Shown here one piece after another: positions 1 through 10,574 of a stretch of DNA of 64,000 bases. Positions within the stretch are counted from its first letter, which is position 1. Each line of letters starts with the position of its first letter. Made by a program: the position numbers and the translations under genes. The stretch is from assembly GCA_018343915.1 (NCBI GenBank), contig JABRWF010000001.1:5084001-5148000 (forward strand), read 5' to 3'. The DNA is from Agroathelia rolfsii (taxonomy: Eukaryota > Basidiomycota > Agaricomycetes > Amylocorticiales > Amylocorticiaceae). The notes beneath the pieces were generated by a model, which was not told where the DNA came from, ran no database searches, and worked only from the letters and a program-made list of their open reading frames with translations.

Positions 1-336
1 AGAAAATTAAGTGTGTTTGGCCCTAAACAAGCCCTACACCCGCTGCATAGCTAGCGGTCAACCTGTGGACTTGAGCGTCCTCGAGTATCTCGTCTAGCTT
101 ATCTCTTCCTGCTTGATCTCTCCGCCCTACGCTCAATCTTGCCGGAACACCCGCACCAACTTGCCGTACGCCGTGCCTGCTTGCCGCGTCACCCGTATCG
201 CCGCAAGCTCCGAGATATTGAAGAGGCGACTCCACAAACCCACAGGGCTGCCATCCGGCAGTGAGCAGCTTTAGCAGTTAGCGCTCCAGGGGCATCGCCG
301 CACCGCCCGAGCTAGCTGCGAAGGCAGCTCTTGACA
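1..336 (+). mobile_element. LTR family D, 3' end of a copy cut by the window edge
   Basis: This is the inverted counterpart of the complete family D LTR at 8,250-9,122; it ends with GGCAGCTCTTGACA at 336. By analogy with the other LTRs here (sense ends in TTGACA) this copy reads in the plus sense. It lies inside an inverted family B LTR, whose sequence resumes at 337. The expected TSD on this side is 337-341 (GTAGC); the other half is outside the window. Short reading frames inside it are not genes. Confidence 0.8.
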
Positions 337-896
337 GTAGCACTGAGCACACTGGTTACCTCCTAGCACAAAGCAAAGAGGATTTTGTGGTGGAGAGAGA
401 GAGAGGGGAGATAGGCAATCACACCTTTGAGGGGTAGTGGCTCTGAAGACGAAGTTTTTTATTATGTCAGTATTTACTTAATACAAAGCACTACTGTGCT
501 TACCTGAAGACGAAGAGAACGAATCTGAGGTCTTCAGGTAGAGGCACTACAGGGTTATATACTAATTCTACCTGGTCTGTGCGCAGTTACATGGTCTGTG
601 CACAGTAATGCTAAGTATGGCATGATATTGCGCCATTATTTATTACAGTGAGTCTAAAGTGGTGTTATAATCCAGACCCATGTTCTAGACTCTGCTTACA
701 TAATATGTCACATGACTAGTGGTCACCTGATGGCCAGTCACATGGTTAACTGGTCACATGACTTGCTTAGTCATCAGAGTGTGTGTTTATGTAATATATA
801 ATATATATATCAAAAAATAGAGAAAAATCAGGAAAAATTCGGAAAAATAATGAAAAATTCAAAATAAAATTATAATACATCGAGCGACTCGTAACA
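337..896 (-). mobile_element. LTR family B, inverted, interrupted copy
   Basis: Reverse complement of the family B LTRs at 4,283-5,233 and 16,973-17,960. It ends at 896 with CGAGCGACTCGTAACA, the complement of the family B 5' end. Its other end is displaced by the family D insertion and lies off the window. It is inserted near the end of element 1's left LTR, which resumes at 897 with GGTAC (predicted TSD). Confidence 0.85.
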
Positions 897-1740
897 GGTA
901 CACTCCTTGACTTGACGAAATCACAGGTCAACACCCACAAATAACTTCAAGCACAACAAATGCCCTTCTTAACACTAAATACTTGAAGTACCTTATACGC
1001 AAGTGTTCCCACAGATAGCAATGCCTTAATCTTATTGAAGGCTTGCCCAGGTACTTTCTTATCTTACGTGTATTTGATGCTCTTAGTGATTCACACATAA
1101 TAAGGGGGATTTGCACCGCTCACAAGTAGGAGAGAGAGAGAGAGAAAGAGGGAAGGAGAGCTAGGACGGAGGGCCTAGGCCTATGAGTTAGTACCCTGAA
1201 GGCGAAGTTATATTAGTAATCTTCTACTTTAGTGGAATACAAACCCTATACTTGCCTGAAGGCGAAGAGGTCAAAGCTAAGCTCTTCAGGACAAGTTACA
1301 TGCACTATTTATACTACTATTGAGGGGCCCATATGCAGCCTTGATGGTCTGTGTACAGAGGGAAATAGAAGTGTAAGTGTGGCAATGCAGGGAAAGAGCT
1401 TTTACCCTAACTCCACCAGGCATCCGTGTGGAGATCCGTTTCTGGACCGATACCGGTAATCGTTAGGAATTGCTCAGGGAAGGAAGGCTGTGTTCCTGGG
1501 CTGTGCGTGATAGTGAAGTAGAAGTACGTGCAGCCCCAAGATTACTCCTGTGACGTGCGGCTTGGAACACGTGAGGGCCAATCACATGACCACTGCACTG
1601 CCCACAGTCCACGCCCTGAAGGGTAATTTTCTTAAGATGAAAATGAAAAAGGAAAAGAAAATGCAATAACTAATTAAATAATTGTCCAAATAATACAAGA
1701 AAATAGCCGGAAAATCGGCAAAAATTCCCTTCTCATAACA
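897..1740 (-). repeat. 3' LTR of Ty3/gypsy element 1 (family A)
   Basis: Near-identical to the right-hand LTR at 19,871-20,719. It lacks only the outermost bases because an inverted family B LTR was inserted there. Its inner end at 1,740 (CTCATAACA) borders a polypurine tract on the minus strand (1,741-1,755), as expected for the 3' LTR of a minus-strand element. Differences from the 5' LTR are mostly transitions, several at CpG. Confidence 0.9.
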
Positions 1741-2091
1741 TTACCCCCTTCCTAAGGGGATTTCCTCCAGAATATCCCAAGTTCCCATGTTCCTCCAATC
1801 TTTTCTGTTGTTTCCGTGAAGTTTTCAATTGGACGGAATGGTAAGTCCACAAAGACTGCAGCCAAAAGGCGTTTAGGTGCTTTGGGATTCTTTCTGTGGA
1901 ATTCCTTGATGAGGCGTGGGGCATTGGTAATATTCACTTCTTTTTCCCATGAGTCCTCCCCTGGATATCCCTTCCATTCGACCAGGTATTCCAACTTCTT
2001 GGTCCTTGGGCTTAGACGGCTATCTTTGATGTGCAGTACTTTGTGTTTCTCTTCTCCTTCTACTTCCACAACTTCTGGAATAGGGGCGAGT
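1741..2091 (-). pseudogene. Element 1 pol, C-terminal chromodomain segment
   Basis: Encodes a chromodomain-like stretch (LEYLVEWKGYPGEDSW, then a helix containing LIKEFHRKNP), as in Tf2/MAGGY-type chromoviruses, where it follows integrase and is thought to target insertion to chromatin. The reading frame shifts just before the expected C-terminus. The segment is separated from the rest of integrase by the solo LTR at 2,092-2,934. Homologous to residues in element 2 at 10,600-10,900. Confidence 0.85.
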
Positions 2092-2934
2092 TGTCATGAG
2101 TTGGAATTTTTGCCAATTTTTTGGTCTATCTCTTGTATTATTCGGACTATTATTTAACTTGTTACCGTATTTTCTTTCACTTTTCATTCTTTTTCTTATA
2201 AAATTACCCTTTAGGGCGTGGACTGTGGGCAGTGCAGTGGTCATGTGATTGGCCCTCACGTGTTCCAAGCCGCATGTCACAGGAGTAATCTCGGGGCTGC
2301 GCGTACTTCTATTTCACCATCACGCACAACCCAGGAACACAGCCTTCCTTTCCCTGAACTATTCCTAACAGTTACCGGTACTGGTCCAGAAACGGATCTC
2401 CACACGGATGCCCGGTGGAGTTAGGTCAAACGTTCTTCCCCTGCATTGCCACCTTCATACTTCTATCTCCCTCTGCGCACAGACCATCAATGCTGCGCAC
2501 GGACCATTCAATAGTAGTATATATAGTGCATGTAACTTGTCCTGAAGAGCTCAGCTTCGACCTCTTCGCCTTCAGGCAAGTAAACCCCAGGTTGTATTCC
2601 CTTACAAATAGATTACTAATCAAAAACTTCGCCTTCAGGGTATACTCTTTAGGCCTAGGCCACTTGTCCTAGCCCCCTCCTCTCCCTCTCTTTCCTTTTA
2701 CTTGTGGGCGGTGCAAATCCCCCTTTTATGTGCGTGTGTGAATTTAAGAAGCATCGAATATATAAGAGATAAGAAAGTACCCGGTCCACCTTCAATATAA
2801 TAAAGGTTGGATATCTGTGGGAACACTCTTGTATAGGTACTAAACTTAGTGTTAAGAAAGTGTATCAATTGGTTAAGTGCACAAGTAGGCACCCCACGCC
2901 CAACGTCACTTAGTCAAGGAGTACACCCTTGACA
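2092..2934 (+). mobile_element. Solo LTR family A, TSD CGAGT
   Basis: Begins TGTCATGAG and ends CCCTTGACA. It is flanked by perfect 5-bp direct repeats CGAGT (2,087-2,091 and 2,935-2,939). It belongs to the same LTR family as element 1 itself but is inserted in the opposite orientation between integrase and chromodomain coding sequence. The 843-bp length matches the other solo A copy at 12,959-13,801. Confidence 0.95.
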
Positions 2935-4282
2935 CGAGTGGTCTAGATTCCACCTGGACATGTGGCTTGATCAAGGAAATGTGGAATACATCGTGGATGG
3001 TCCATCTTTTTGGAATGGCAAGACAAACTGCTCGGTTCCCTATAAGCTCCATGATCTTGTAAGGACTAATCCACTTGGCTGAGAGTTTCTTTGATGGTTG
3101 GGCAAGTTTAATATTTTCTGTGCTTAGCCAAACTTTATTTCCCACAGCATACTTAGGGATTTCTGCTGCGTGCTTGTCGAAGAAGTACTTCATCCTGTTG
3201 GCAGCGTGGTCTAAAGCTGCCTTAGCATCCTCTTGAAGTTCCTTAATCTTTTCAGTCCATAACTGTGCTCCTTCAGTAGTTGGAATTCCTACCGTAGTGA
3301 GATTCATTCTGGAGGAGAAGCCATAATTCATTTCGAATGGGGAGGATCCCGTAGAGGCTTGTTGGCGATTGTTAAGCGTGAATTCAGCTAGCGGGAGGAG
3401 ACCTGCCTAGTTGTCTTGGCAATGAGATACATAGTTTTAGAGATACACTTCAACTTCCTGATTAAGGCGTTCTGTTTGCCCATCTGATTGTGGGTGGTAG
3501 GCAGTTGAGAGAGATGTTTTGATTTCCAAGCGTTTGTGGATTTCTTACATGACTTTTGCGGCAAACTAGGGTCCTCTATTGGAGGTCCACTGTTGTGGTA
3601 GTCCATGTAGCCAAAAGATGTGTGCCAAGTATAAGTCGGCCATTTCTGATGCCGTGATTGCTTCCACGCAGGGGATCAGATGACACATCTTTGTCAGCCT
3701 GTCTACCACCACTAGGATAGAGTTGAAGCCTTAGGATTTTGGGAGTTTGACAATCATATCCGATGTTACATGTTCCCATAGTCGTTTGGGGGTGGGCAGG
3801 GGCAATAGGGGTCCTACCGGCATTGATCTGGCTATTTTTGATGCAAGACAGTTTGGACATGAGGAGATGTAATCATTAATTGCTTTAGTGAGTCCGGGCA
3901 ACCAGTAATTTCTAGAAACTAGTTCCAGAGTCTTGTGATGGCCAGGATGGCTGGCTGATGGGACATCGTGGTGTAACCTAATTATGTCATTGCGGAGGGC
4001 AGTATCGCGAGGCACGTAAACTTTGCCAAGGTGCAGGATCAGACCATTTTCCTCATTCCATTCTTCTAACCCCTTTTGCAGTTTTACCGGGCCGAGTTCC
4101 TTAACCAATCCCAAAGCATTCACTATTTCCGTGTCTTTGGCCTTACTTTGGATGCGGTCTAAGATCCCCTTTTCCCCTTGGATTTCCACATGACCTCTTC
4201 TTGCTGCATTAATTCGGAAAAGCTTTGGGTCAAGGACTACTTGATCAAGGTTGTCTTCTTCATCAGAACGTTGGAAGTCCGG
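2935..4282 (-). pseudogene. Element 1 pol, integrase segment
   Basis: Contains the integrase zinc-binding region (HPGHHKTLELVSRNYW, then CPNC near 3,850), the catalytic core and the GPY/F-like region up to VFHISLIKPH. In the core, the motif corresponding to SDRGPQF reads SNRGP followed by a stop (near 3,570-3,590), so the second catalytic Asp is replaced by Asn. The Glu motif ([10 protein letters not shown], near 3,470) is kept. There are several further stops, some at positions where Trp or Arg is conserved in element 2. Non-functional. Confidence 0.9.
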
Positions 4283-5233
4283 TGTTACGAGTCGCTCGTT
4301 GTATTATAATTTTATTTCGAATTTTTCACTATTTTTCTGATTTTCTCCTGATTTTTCTCTATTTTCTGATGTATATATTGAATATTACGTAAGCACATCC
4401 TCTGATGACTAAGCAGTCATGTGACCAGTTGACCATGTGACTGGCCATCATGTGACCACTAGTCATGTGACATATTATGTAAGTAGAAGTCTAGAATATG
4501 GGTCCGGATCATGACACCATTTAGATTCACTATAATGGCGCAATATCACGCCATACTTAGCATTACTGCGCACAGACCAGGTAGAATTAGTATATAACCC
4601 TGTAGTGCCTCTACCTGAAGACCTCAGATTCGTTCTCTTTGTCTTTAGGTAAGCACAGTAGTGCAATGTATTAAGTAAATGCTAACATAATAAAAACTTC
4701 GTCTTCAGAGCCTATATCTCCAAGGCGTGATTGCCTATCTCCCCTCTCTCTCTCTCCCTCCACAAATCCTCTCTGCTCTGTGCTAGGAGGTAGCAAGTGT
4801 GCTCTGTGCTGCTTGTTGTCTAGAGGTTGCTTGGTGCTCCTCTACGTTAGAACGCATAAGACAGGTCCAGCCCATTGGGTGACCATTTGCGTTTCTGTAT
4901 ACAAAATCATCGTGCTTAGTGCACTTAAGAGAACAACGGCAGTGCCCTGCGTTCTTCACGGTTAAGATACATCGCACACCTAACAGCATACACAAGACAG
5001 TTTGTGTTCCGCGTGTAGACCTCGCTTGAAAGTCTAGCAGACTTGGAGTAAAGCTTGGTGACACAAGGACTCAAACTTGCGTGACAGTTGTGACAGCGCA
5101 AGGAAGTGTACACCCGCGCGTCCCTAGCCTTGGGAGTTGTAAAACAGCCGTTACTTGGCTACCCCGTACCTTTGAGGGGTTAACGTAGGCTTAGGTTGAG
5201 TTTTGGTGACAAGAGTCTGGTATGCTCTTGACA
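4283..5233 (+). mobile_element. Solo LTR family B, TSD TCCGG
   Basis: Begins TGTTACGAGTCGCTCG and ends GCTCTTGACA; flanked by perfect TCCGG repeats (4,278-4,282 and 5,234-5,238). Inserted between RNase H and integrase sequence of element 1. The same family recurs at 337-896 and 16,973-17,960, always as a solo LTR in this window. Confidence 0.95.
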
Positions 5234-7030
5234 TCCGGGCGGCGAGAGAGCGGGTCAGCATGTCCATTTTCTGAGCCTTGGAGATAGGAAATTGTAAAGC
5301 AAAATTTGGATAGGAATAGAGACCATCTTGCTTGGCGACGGGTTAAGTTTTGTGCCATTTTCCAGTATTCCAAATTCTTATGGTCTGTTCGTATCTCAAA
5401 GGGGTGTGGCAACCCAATAAGGTAGTGCCGCCATGCGTCCAAAGCCCTGATTATGCCTAGCATTTCTTTGTCCTATATGTTGTAATTCCTCTCGGCATTG
5501 TTCATAGCCTGGGAGAGGAAGGCGATAGGGCACTAAGAGTTGTCACTCTGCTTCTGAAGTAAAACTGCGCCTGTTGCAAAATTGGAAGCATCGGTTTTAA
5601 GGCGAGTTTCTGCCATCTGAGAGTATGCGCTGAGTACTAGTGTGGAAGTGAATGCTTTCTTTAGGCTGTCAAATGCTTCTTGTTCTTCCTGTCCCCATTT
5701 CCACTCGACTTTGCCCATTAGTCTGTCCAAAGGTTTACATATTTGTGCAAAGTTCCAAATAAAACGCCGGTAATAGTTAGCAAGACCGCGGAAACGTCAA
5801 ACATCAGAGACCTTTTGGGGTGTTGGCCATTCAAGAACTGCTTTGACCTTTTCAGGAGTCATGCAGATTGAGCCAAATGAGACTAGAGCACCTAAGATGT
5901 CTACTTCAGGAACGTCATATTTGAATTTCTCAAGGTTGGCAAATAGATTGTTGTCTTTGAGAACCCTTAGCACTTCCAGGACTCTTGTGCAAAGTTTGGT
6001 TTCCGTCTGAGCACTGATAATGATGTCATCTATGTAATGAACTAGCCACCCAAGCTGGTTAAACTTGTAAAAGAGGTCATCCATCATAGTCTGCATAGTT
6101 GCCGGTGCATTACATAGGCCAAAAGTCATGACCGTGGGTTTGAACAGGCCTTTGTTAGTGATAAAAGCTGCCTTGTACTCGTCCCCTTCTCTGATTCGGA
6201 TATTATTGAAGCCCCACCGCAGGTCGATTTTACAGAAGGTGCGGAATTTGGTCATTTTGTCCTGTAATTCGGAGATAAGGGGTAGGGGGTAGGCATTCTC
6301 AATGGTCTCAGCATTAAGCTTCCGGTAGTCTTGGACAGGTCTGAGGGAGCCATTTTTCTTCGGAACAAAGAACATAGGGGCGGCGATCGGGCTTTCTGAT
6401 TTCCTGATGTAACCCTTTTTGAGGTTTTCTTGCAAGTAATCAACTAGTACTTCCTCTTCTTTGACCAAAAGGGGATAAGCTTTGCTTCTTCGGAGTTGGG
6501 CCCCTTCTTTGAGCTTGATCTTGTAATCCCAGGGTTTTCTAAGGGGCATTCTTTGAGAAGCTTCTTTAGAAAATACGGAAGTGAACTCTGCTGCCCATTC
6601 TGGTAGGAGGCTGGAGGAGATGGTCATGCGGTTGGGGTGTGCAACCTTTCCTGTGGACCAGTCTATTACCGGGTTTTCCAACCAGAGCCAGTCAATGCCT
6701 AGGATCACATTTTCAAGGCCAATATCAGTGACCAAAAAGGGAAGTTTCTTCCATATTCCCCCAATACTTGTTTCAAGGATTGCAATTTCTTCTATTTTTC
6801 CTTGCGCGTTTAAGGAATTGTCAATGTTATGTACAGGGATGCTACGAGGTAATTTTTTTGTATTTATTTTATTTTCTGAGACGAAGTGTGAATGAATAAA
6901 GGAAGATGAGGCACCAGAATCTATCATTGCTAATGTTACAATAGAAGAAAAACGTCCATGGAACATGAGAGGGATGTGGAGGTGCTGCATTGATTGTAAT
7001 AGGGTTTGCAGCGGTGCCTTGTGTATTCTG
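5234..7030 (-). pseudogene. Element 1 pol: protease, reverse transcriptase, RNase H
   Basis: From right to left on the minus strand: an aspartic protease motif (MIDSGASSSF, near 6,915), RT motifs (KKNGSLRPVQDYR, then YIDDIIIS near 6,030) and an RNase H region (KTDASNFATGAVLLQ near 5,590; TDHKNLEYW near 5,380). A stop at 5,794-5,796 falls where element 2 has Arg before FRGLANYYRRF, and stops near 5,534 and 5,475 fall where element 2 has Trp. Upstream, the gag CCHC knuckle is missing and gag runs directly into the protease region, so an internal deletion is likely. Confidence 0.9.
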
Positions 7031-7350
7031 GAAGCGAGGTCTAGGCTTCCACCCGTCTGTCCAGATTCCTGCATCGCGTAATCCTTCCTCCGTGTCCACT
7101 ACTGCTTCCATCAAGTGTTCTAGCATGTCTTGTCGCTCTTTCGGGTATCCGCCAATGACTCCCTTGATTTTGGGGGACAAGGCCTGCCAATATCGCACCC
7201 TTTGATCTTCTCCTGATAGCTTGGTTTGATTTGCTAGGGTGGAGAATGTGGCTGTAAAGTCTGCAACTGATGAGGTGCCCTACTTAAGATCTTGCAGCTT
7301 TTGAAGGGCAATTCTCCCGAAGTCTCTTGCACCGTAGAGTGCCTTAAACC
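7000..7350 (-). pseudogene. Element 1 gag, C-terminal part
   Basis: Contains YWQALSPKIKGVIGGYP and NPITINAAPP, which match the element 2 gag (LDGLNPKIQNVLGGW and NPISINAA). The CCHC zinc knuckle present in element 2 is absent here. One stop interrupts it near 7,280. It joins the segment at 9,288 exactly in frame if the insertion 7,351-9,287 and one copy of AAACC are removed. Confidence 0.85.
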
Positions 7351-9287
7351 TGTTGAAAGATTGAATATTTACAGTCTTCATATCTTTCCAATAATTCCAA
7401 TGAATACTTCAAATAATCATCTAACATCATATCATACATGGATATTTATTTCATGATTTTACAACCATTTGTTGTTGAGATATTAACAATTCTTTACATG
7501 CATATATTCATTGAAATAATATGCATATATTCATTTATTTAATATTTTCAATATTCTATTATATCTAATCTTATCAGAGATAAGATTATCTTATCTGAAG
7601 TCACTTGACCTTATCAATTCTGAATATCTTTTCCATAAATATTAAACAATTCCATTTAAATATTCATTTCTCAACATCCATTGTGAATATAACTAAATGA
7701 TTTTTCACGTCCTAGATCCTTGCTTATAAATTACCAAAATATTTACTAAGCAAGCACATGATATTAGTAATGTTTATAAAATATTACTAATATAGATCTA
7801 ATAATAGGATATTGAGATAAATGGACATCTTTACTTACTAATACTATACAAATTACTGACTAAGCACACAGATTGCTTACCAAGCGCACAAACTGCTTAC
7901 CAAGCATATTATTCAGCAAATAGGAATATTACTAAGCTAATTTATAAGCAGATTTGTAAGCAACTTTTCTTACTAAGCGGATTAGATAAGCACAGGAATG
8001 GCTTACTAATCTTGTAGAAATTAGAATATTTTGTATTATATAAGCACCAGCAAAATCGGCTGGAAATGACAAGTTATTTTCATCAGAAATAAGTGAGTTA
8101 AATAGTCTAAGGACTAGCTCACAAGTACTAACTTCACTAACAGACTTACAAAGTCTACAAGACAAGTTATCAAAGCCATACTCTAAAGGAGTATACAAGT
8201 AAGTGTTCTTACGAGACACTGGCTAGATAACAGATCTTATCTTAGGTGTTGTCAAGAGCTGCCTTCGCAGCTAGCTCGGGCGGTGCGGCGATGCCCCTGG
8301 AGTGCTAGTTGCTAAGCGGCTCACTGCCAGATGGCAGCCCTGTGGGTTCGTGGAGACGCCTCTTCGATATCTCGGGGCCTGCGGCAATACGGGTGGCGCG
8401 GCGAGCAGTCTGACGTACGGCAGGTTGAACGGGAGGTCCGGCGAGATCAGGCGTAGAGCGGGAGATGACAAGCCAGAGGGAGAGAAAGAACGAGGTACTC
8501 AAGGACGCTCGAGTCCACAGGTTGACCGCTGGCTATGCAGCAGGTGTAGGGCTTGTTTAGGGCCAAACACACTTAATTTTCCGACTACTGTAACTACTAC
8601 ATCAGGTACAGTACATATATACTAAGTACAGTAGTCGAGAAAATGATAAATAAAGAAATGAAGGGAAAACAATAAAGACAATAAAGAATAGCGCGCGCCG
8701 CGCGCTCTGGTAGTCGTGCCACGCTGTGCACGAAGTCGGGGATGCATTCCCTCGGAACCATCGGCGGTCTGATCGTCGATCAGAGCGCGATCATAGGGAG
8801 AACCAAGCGCGATCTTCCCAGATAGGAAGGATCCGCTGGTGCGGGCACATGGCGACTCGGGGAATGTTGTCGAGAAGGCCAGTTGGCATGTGGAACGCTC
8901 TGATGGGCAGAAGCGCATTGGTGATGGAAAGGAAGCACAAAGGGAGACCATGCACATGGCTCTGGGGAAACGTCGGCGGACACATCGGAAACGCTTCCGA
9001 TGCACGGGTACGCGGCGACTCAGAAGGGAGGGCGTCGCCGGTGACTCCGTCGTAGAGGTTCGCGTGTGTCAATGTGTGCGATCGGGACGTTTGGCGGCCG
9101 GGTGCATTGGCGGGTCGTGACAGGTGTAAACAGTTACTAACCGCTTTTACATTTATAGGTTATTGCCTTTACCTATAACCTCAAACAGATCATTAACTTT
9201 TCATACAAGTAAGTTAGTTGTCTTTTCTATAGGTAACTAGTGGACTACAAGTAGTCTACATTACACCATTACCACTAACGTTTATTA
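7351..9287. mobile_element. AT-rich insertion E (probable solo LTR) in gag, TSD AAACC
   Basis: Begins TGTTGAAAGATTG at 7,351 and ends before a perfect AAACC repeat (7,346-7,350 and 9,288-9,292). Excision with one repeat restores an uninterrupted element 1 gag frame through residues YARFKALYG. Without the nested family D LTR the unit is about 1.06 kb, AT-rich and without a protein I recognise. It resembles a solo LTR of another family, but the right end (TTTATTA) is not the usual CA, so class is uncertain. Confidence 0.75.
8250..9122 (-). mobile_element. Solo LTR family D, TSD GGTGT
   Basis: Begins TGTCAAGAGCTGCC, ends GGGTCGTGACA, flanked by perfect GGTGT repeats (8,245-8,249 and 9,123-9,127). 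GC-rich compared with the AT-rich unit it interrupts. Overlapping short reading frames on both strands at 8,270-9,120 are not supported as genes. Confidence 0.93.
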
Positions 9288-9565
9288 AAACCTTGCGTAA
9301 AGGTCCTTTTTGAAGTTGAACCCTTTTGTATCGATAAGATCATCGAATTTTTGGCTCCAGGCTTTTGGAGCCCCTTCCAGTAATCCAACGAAGTATCTGG
9401 CTTTAGTTTGGTCTGAGGCATAAATCCTTGGGTTGAGTTTTATGTGGTTTTCGAACCCAAAGATAAATGACTGGTACTTTGTCCAGTCGCCTGAAAACTT
9501 CTCGGGCACCTGTCCGATTTCTTTTGGGGTAGATGAGGACGCAACTGCTGCAGGAGCTGGTTGTT
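9288..9565 (-). pseudogene. Element 1 gag, middle part
   Basis: Encodes PEKFSGDWTKYQSFIFGFEN and the following LLEGAPKAWSQKFDDL region, the conserved Tf2-type gag core (element 2: SKFTGDCEKYKDFILGFEN). Its upstream continuation is at 18,904, beyond the whole of element 2. Its downstream continuation is at 7,350. Confidence 0.85.
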
Positions 9566-10574
9566 TGTCAAGGCTTACGCTCTTGACTTAACCAAACGAC
9601 GTAACCCTCTCAAAGGTATAAGGGTGGACTGTAAGGTCCCTTTTACACGTATGTATGTCTGGTCTTTAATAGGCGCGTACGTGCTCCCGTTGCTATCCTT
9701 CGTAATAGTAACCTTGGAATCCTACTTTGCTTGGATTGCGTTCGGTACTCTAGCCAAGGGCTTCCCGTGTGCTCTCTTTGCGTTAAATAGTTTTCTCAAG
9801 ATTTTCTTACTCGGAGTAGGCGGCTTAGCCCTCCGTACTCTACAAACGCCTAAAGGGTCTTGTTACTGCCCCTACCTGAATGAACAGGGTTTCGGTCACG
9901 CGCAATTGCCTCGATGTATTGAGGACTTATGTTTCTTATCGACTTAAACCCTCTGGTACTAGGGCTTACTTATTCTACTTAGACGCCCTTGAGGCCTTAC
10001 ACTAAATAGAAGAGGGAGAGAGTGTGTGTTGGTGGGCTAGGACGTGAATAAGCCTGAAGGCGAAATATATTAGTTTTTATGTGTCTAAATACAAAAGGGG
10101 GGTTGCCCTTACCTGAAGGCGAAAAGGTCGAAGCTAAGGTTCAGGTAAGGGCTACATGCTTGTATTTATACATAAATGAAAGGGCCCGTGCGCAGCCTTG
10201 ATGGTCTGTGCGCAGCTGGGGTTCGTAAGCAGGAACATGTAAAATGCAGGGGCAGTGCTTTGTACCTAAGTCCGATGAGCAACCGATCGGAATGATGAGT
10301 CTAGTACTCCTTAGTAATCGCACAGTGATCGGAATGACCCTAGTTCCTGAGTCTAGACCTTTTGATGAAAAGGAATGGTCTAGACTCCGCCTTCCTAATA
10401 TACTCTTGTCACGAGCACTCCTGTCACGTGGGGCTAACACAGCCAGTCACACGCGCGTCAAGATGTCGCCTGCAAGGTATTTCGTCCGTATCTTAATCAA
10501 TAAAAATCGTAAAAATACAATAAAAATATGTACATGTTCGTAAGAAAAGGGCGAAAAATGTCCAACTCATAACA
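9566..10574 (-). repeat. 3' LTR of element 2 (family C)
   Basis: Begins TGTCAAGGCTTACGC and ends CCAACTCATAACA in plus-strand reading. The adjacent 10,575-10,590 (minus strand GAGAAGGGGGTAA) is the polypurine tract. The pol stop codon lies a few bases inside this LTR. Two about 100-codon reading frames in it are near-identical in the other LTR only because the LTRs are recent copies. Confidence 0.95.

Noticed and set aside
8302..9120. Several overlapping frames on both strands
   Set aside because: They fall inside a GC-rich solo LTR with a perfect TSD; no family resemblance, no introns, frames overlap each other.
9561..10543. Reading frames of about 100-130 codons shared almost identically with 17,980-18,872
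   Set aside because: They lie in the two LTRs of element 2; identity reflects recent LTR synthesis, not selection on protein.
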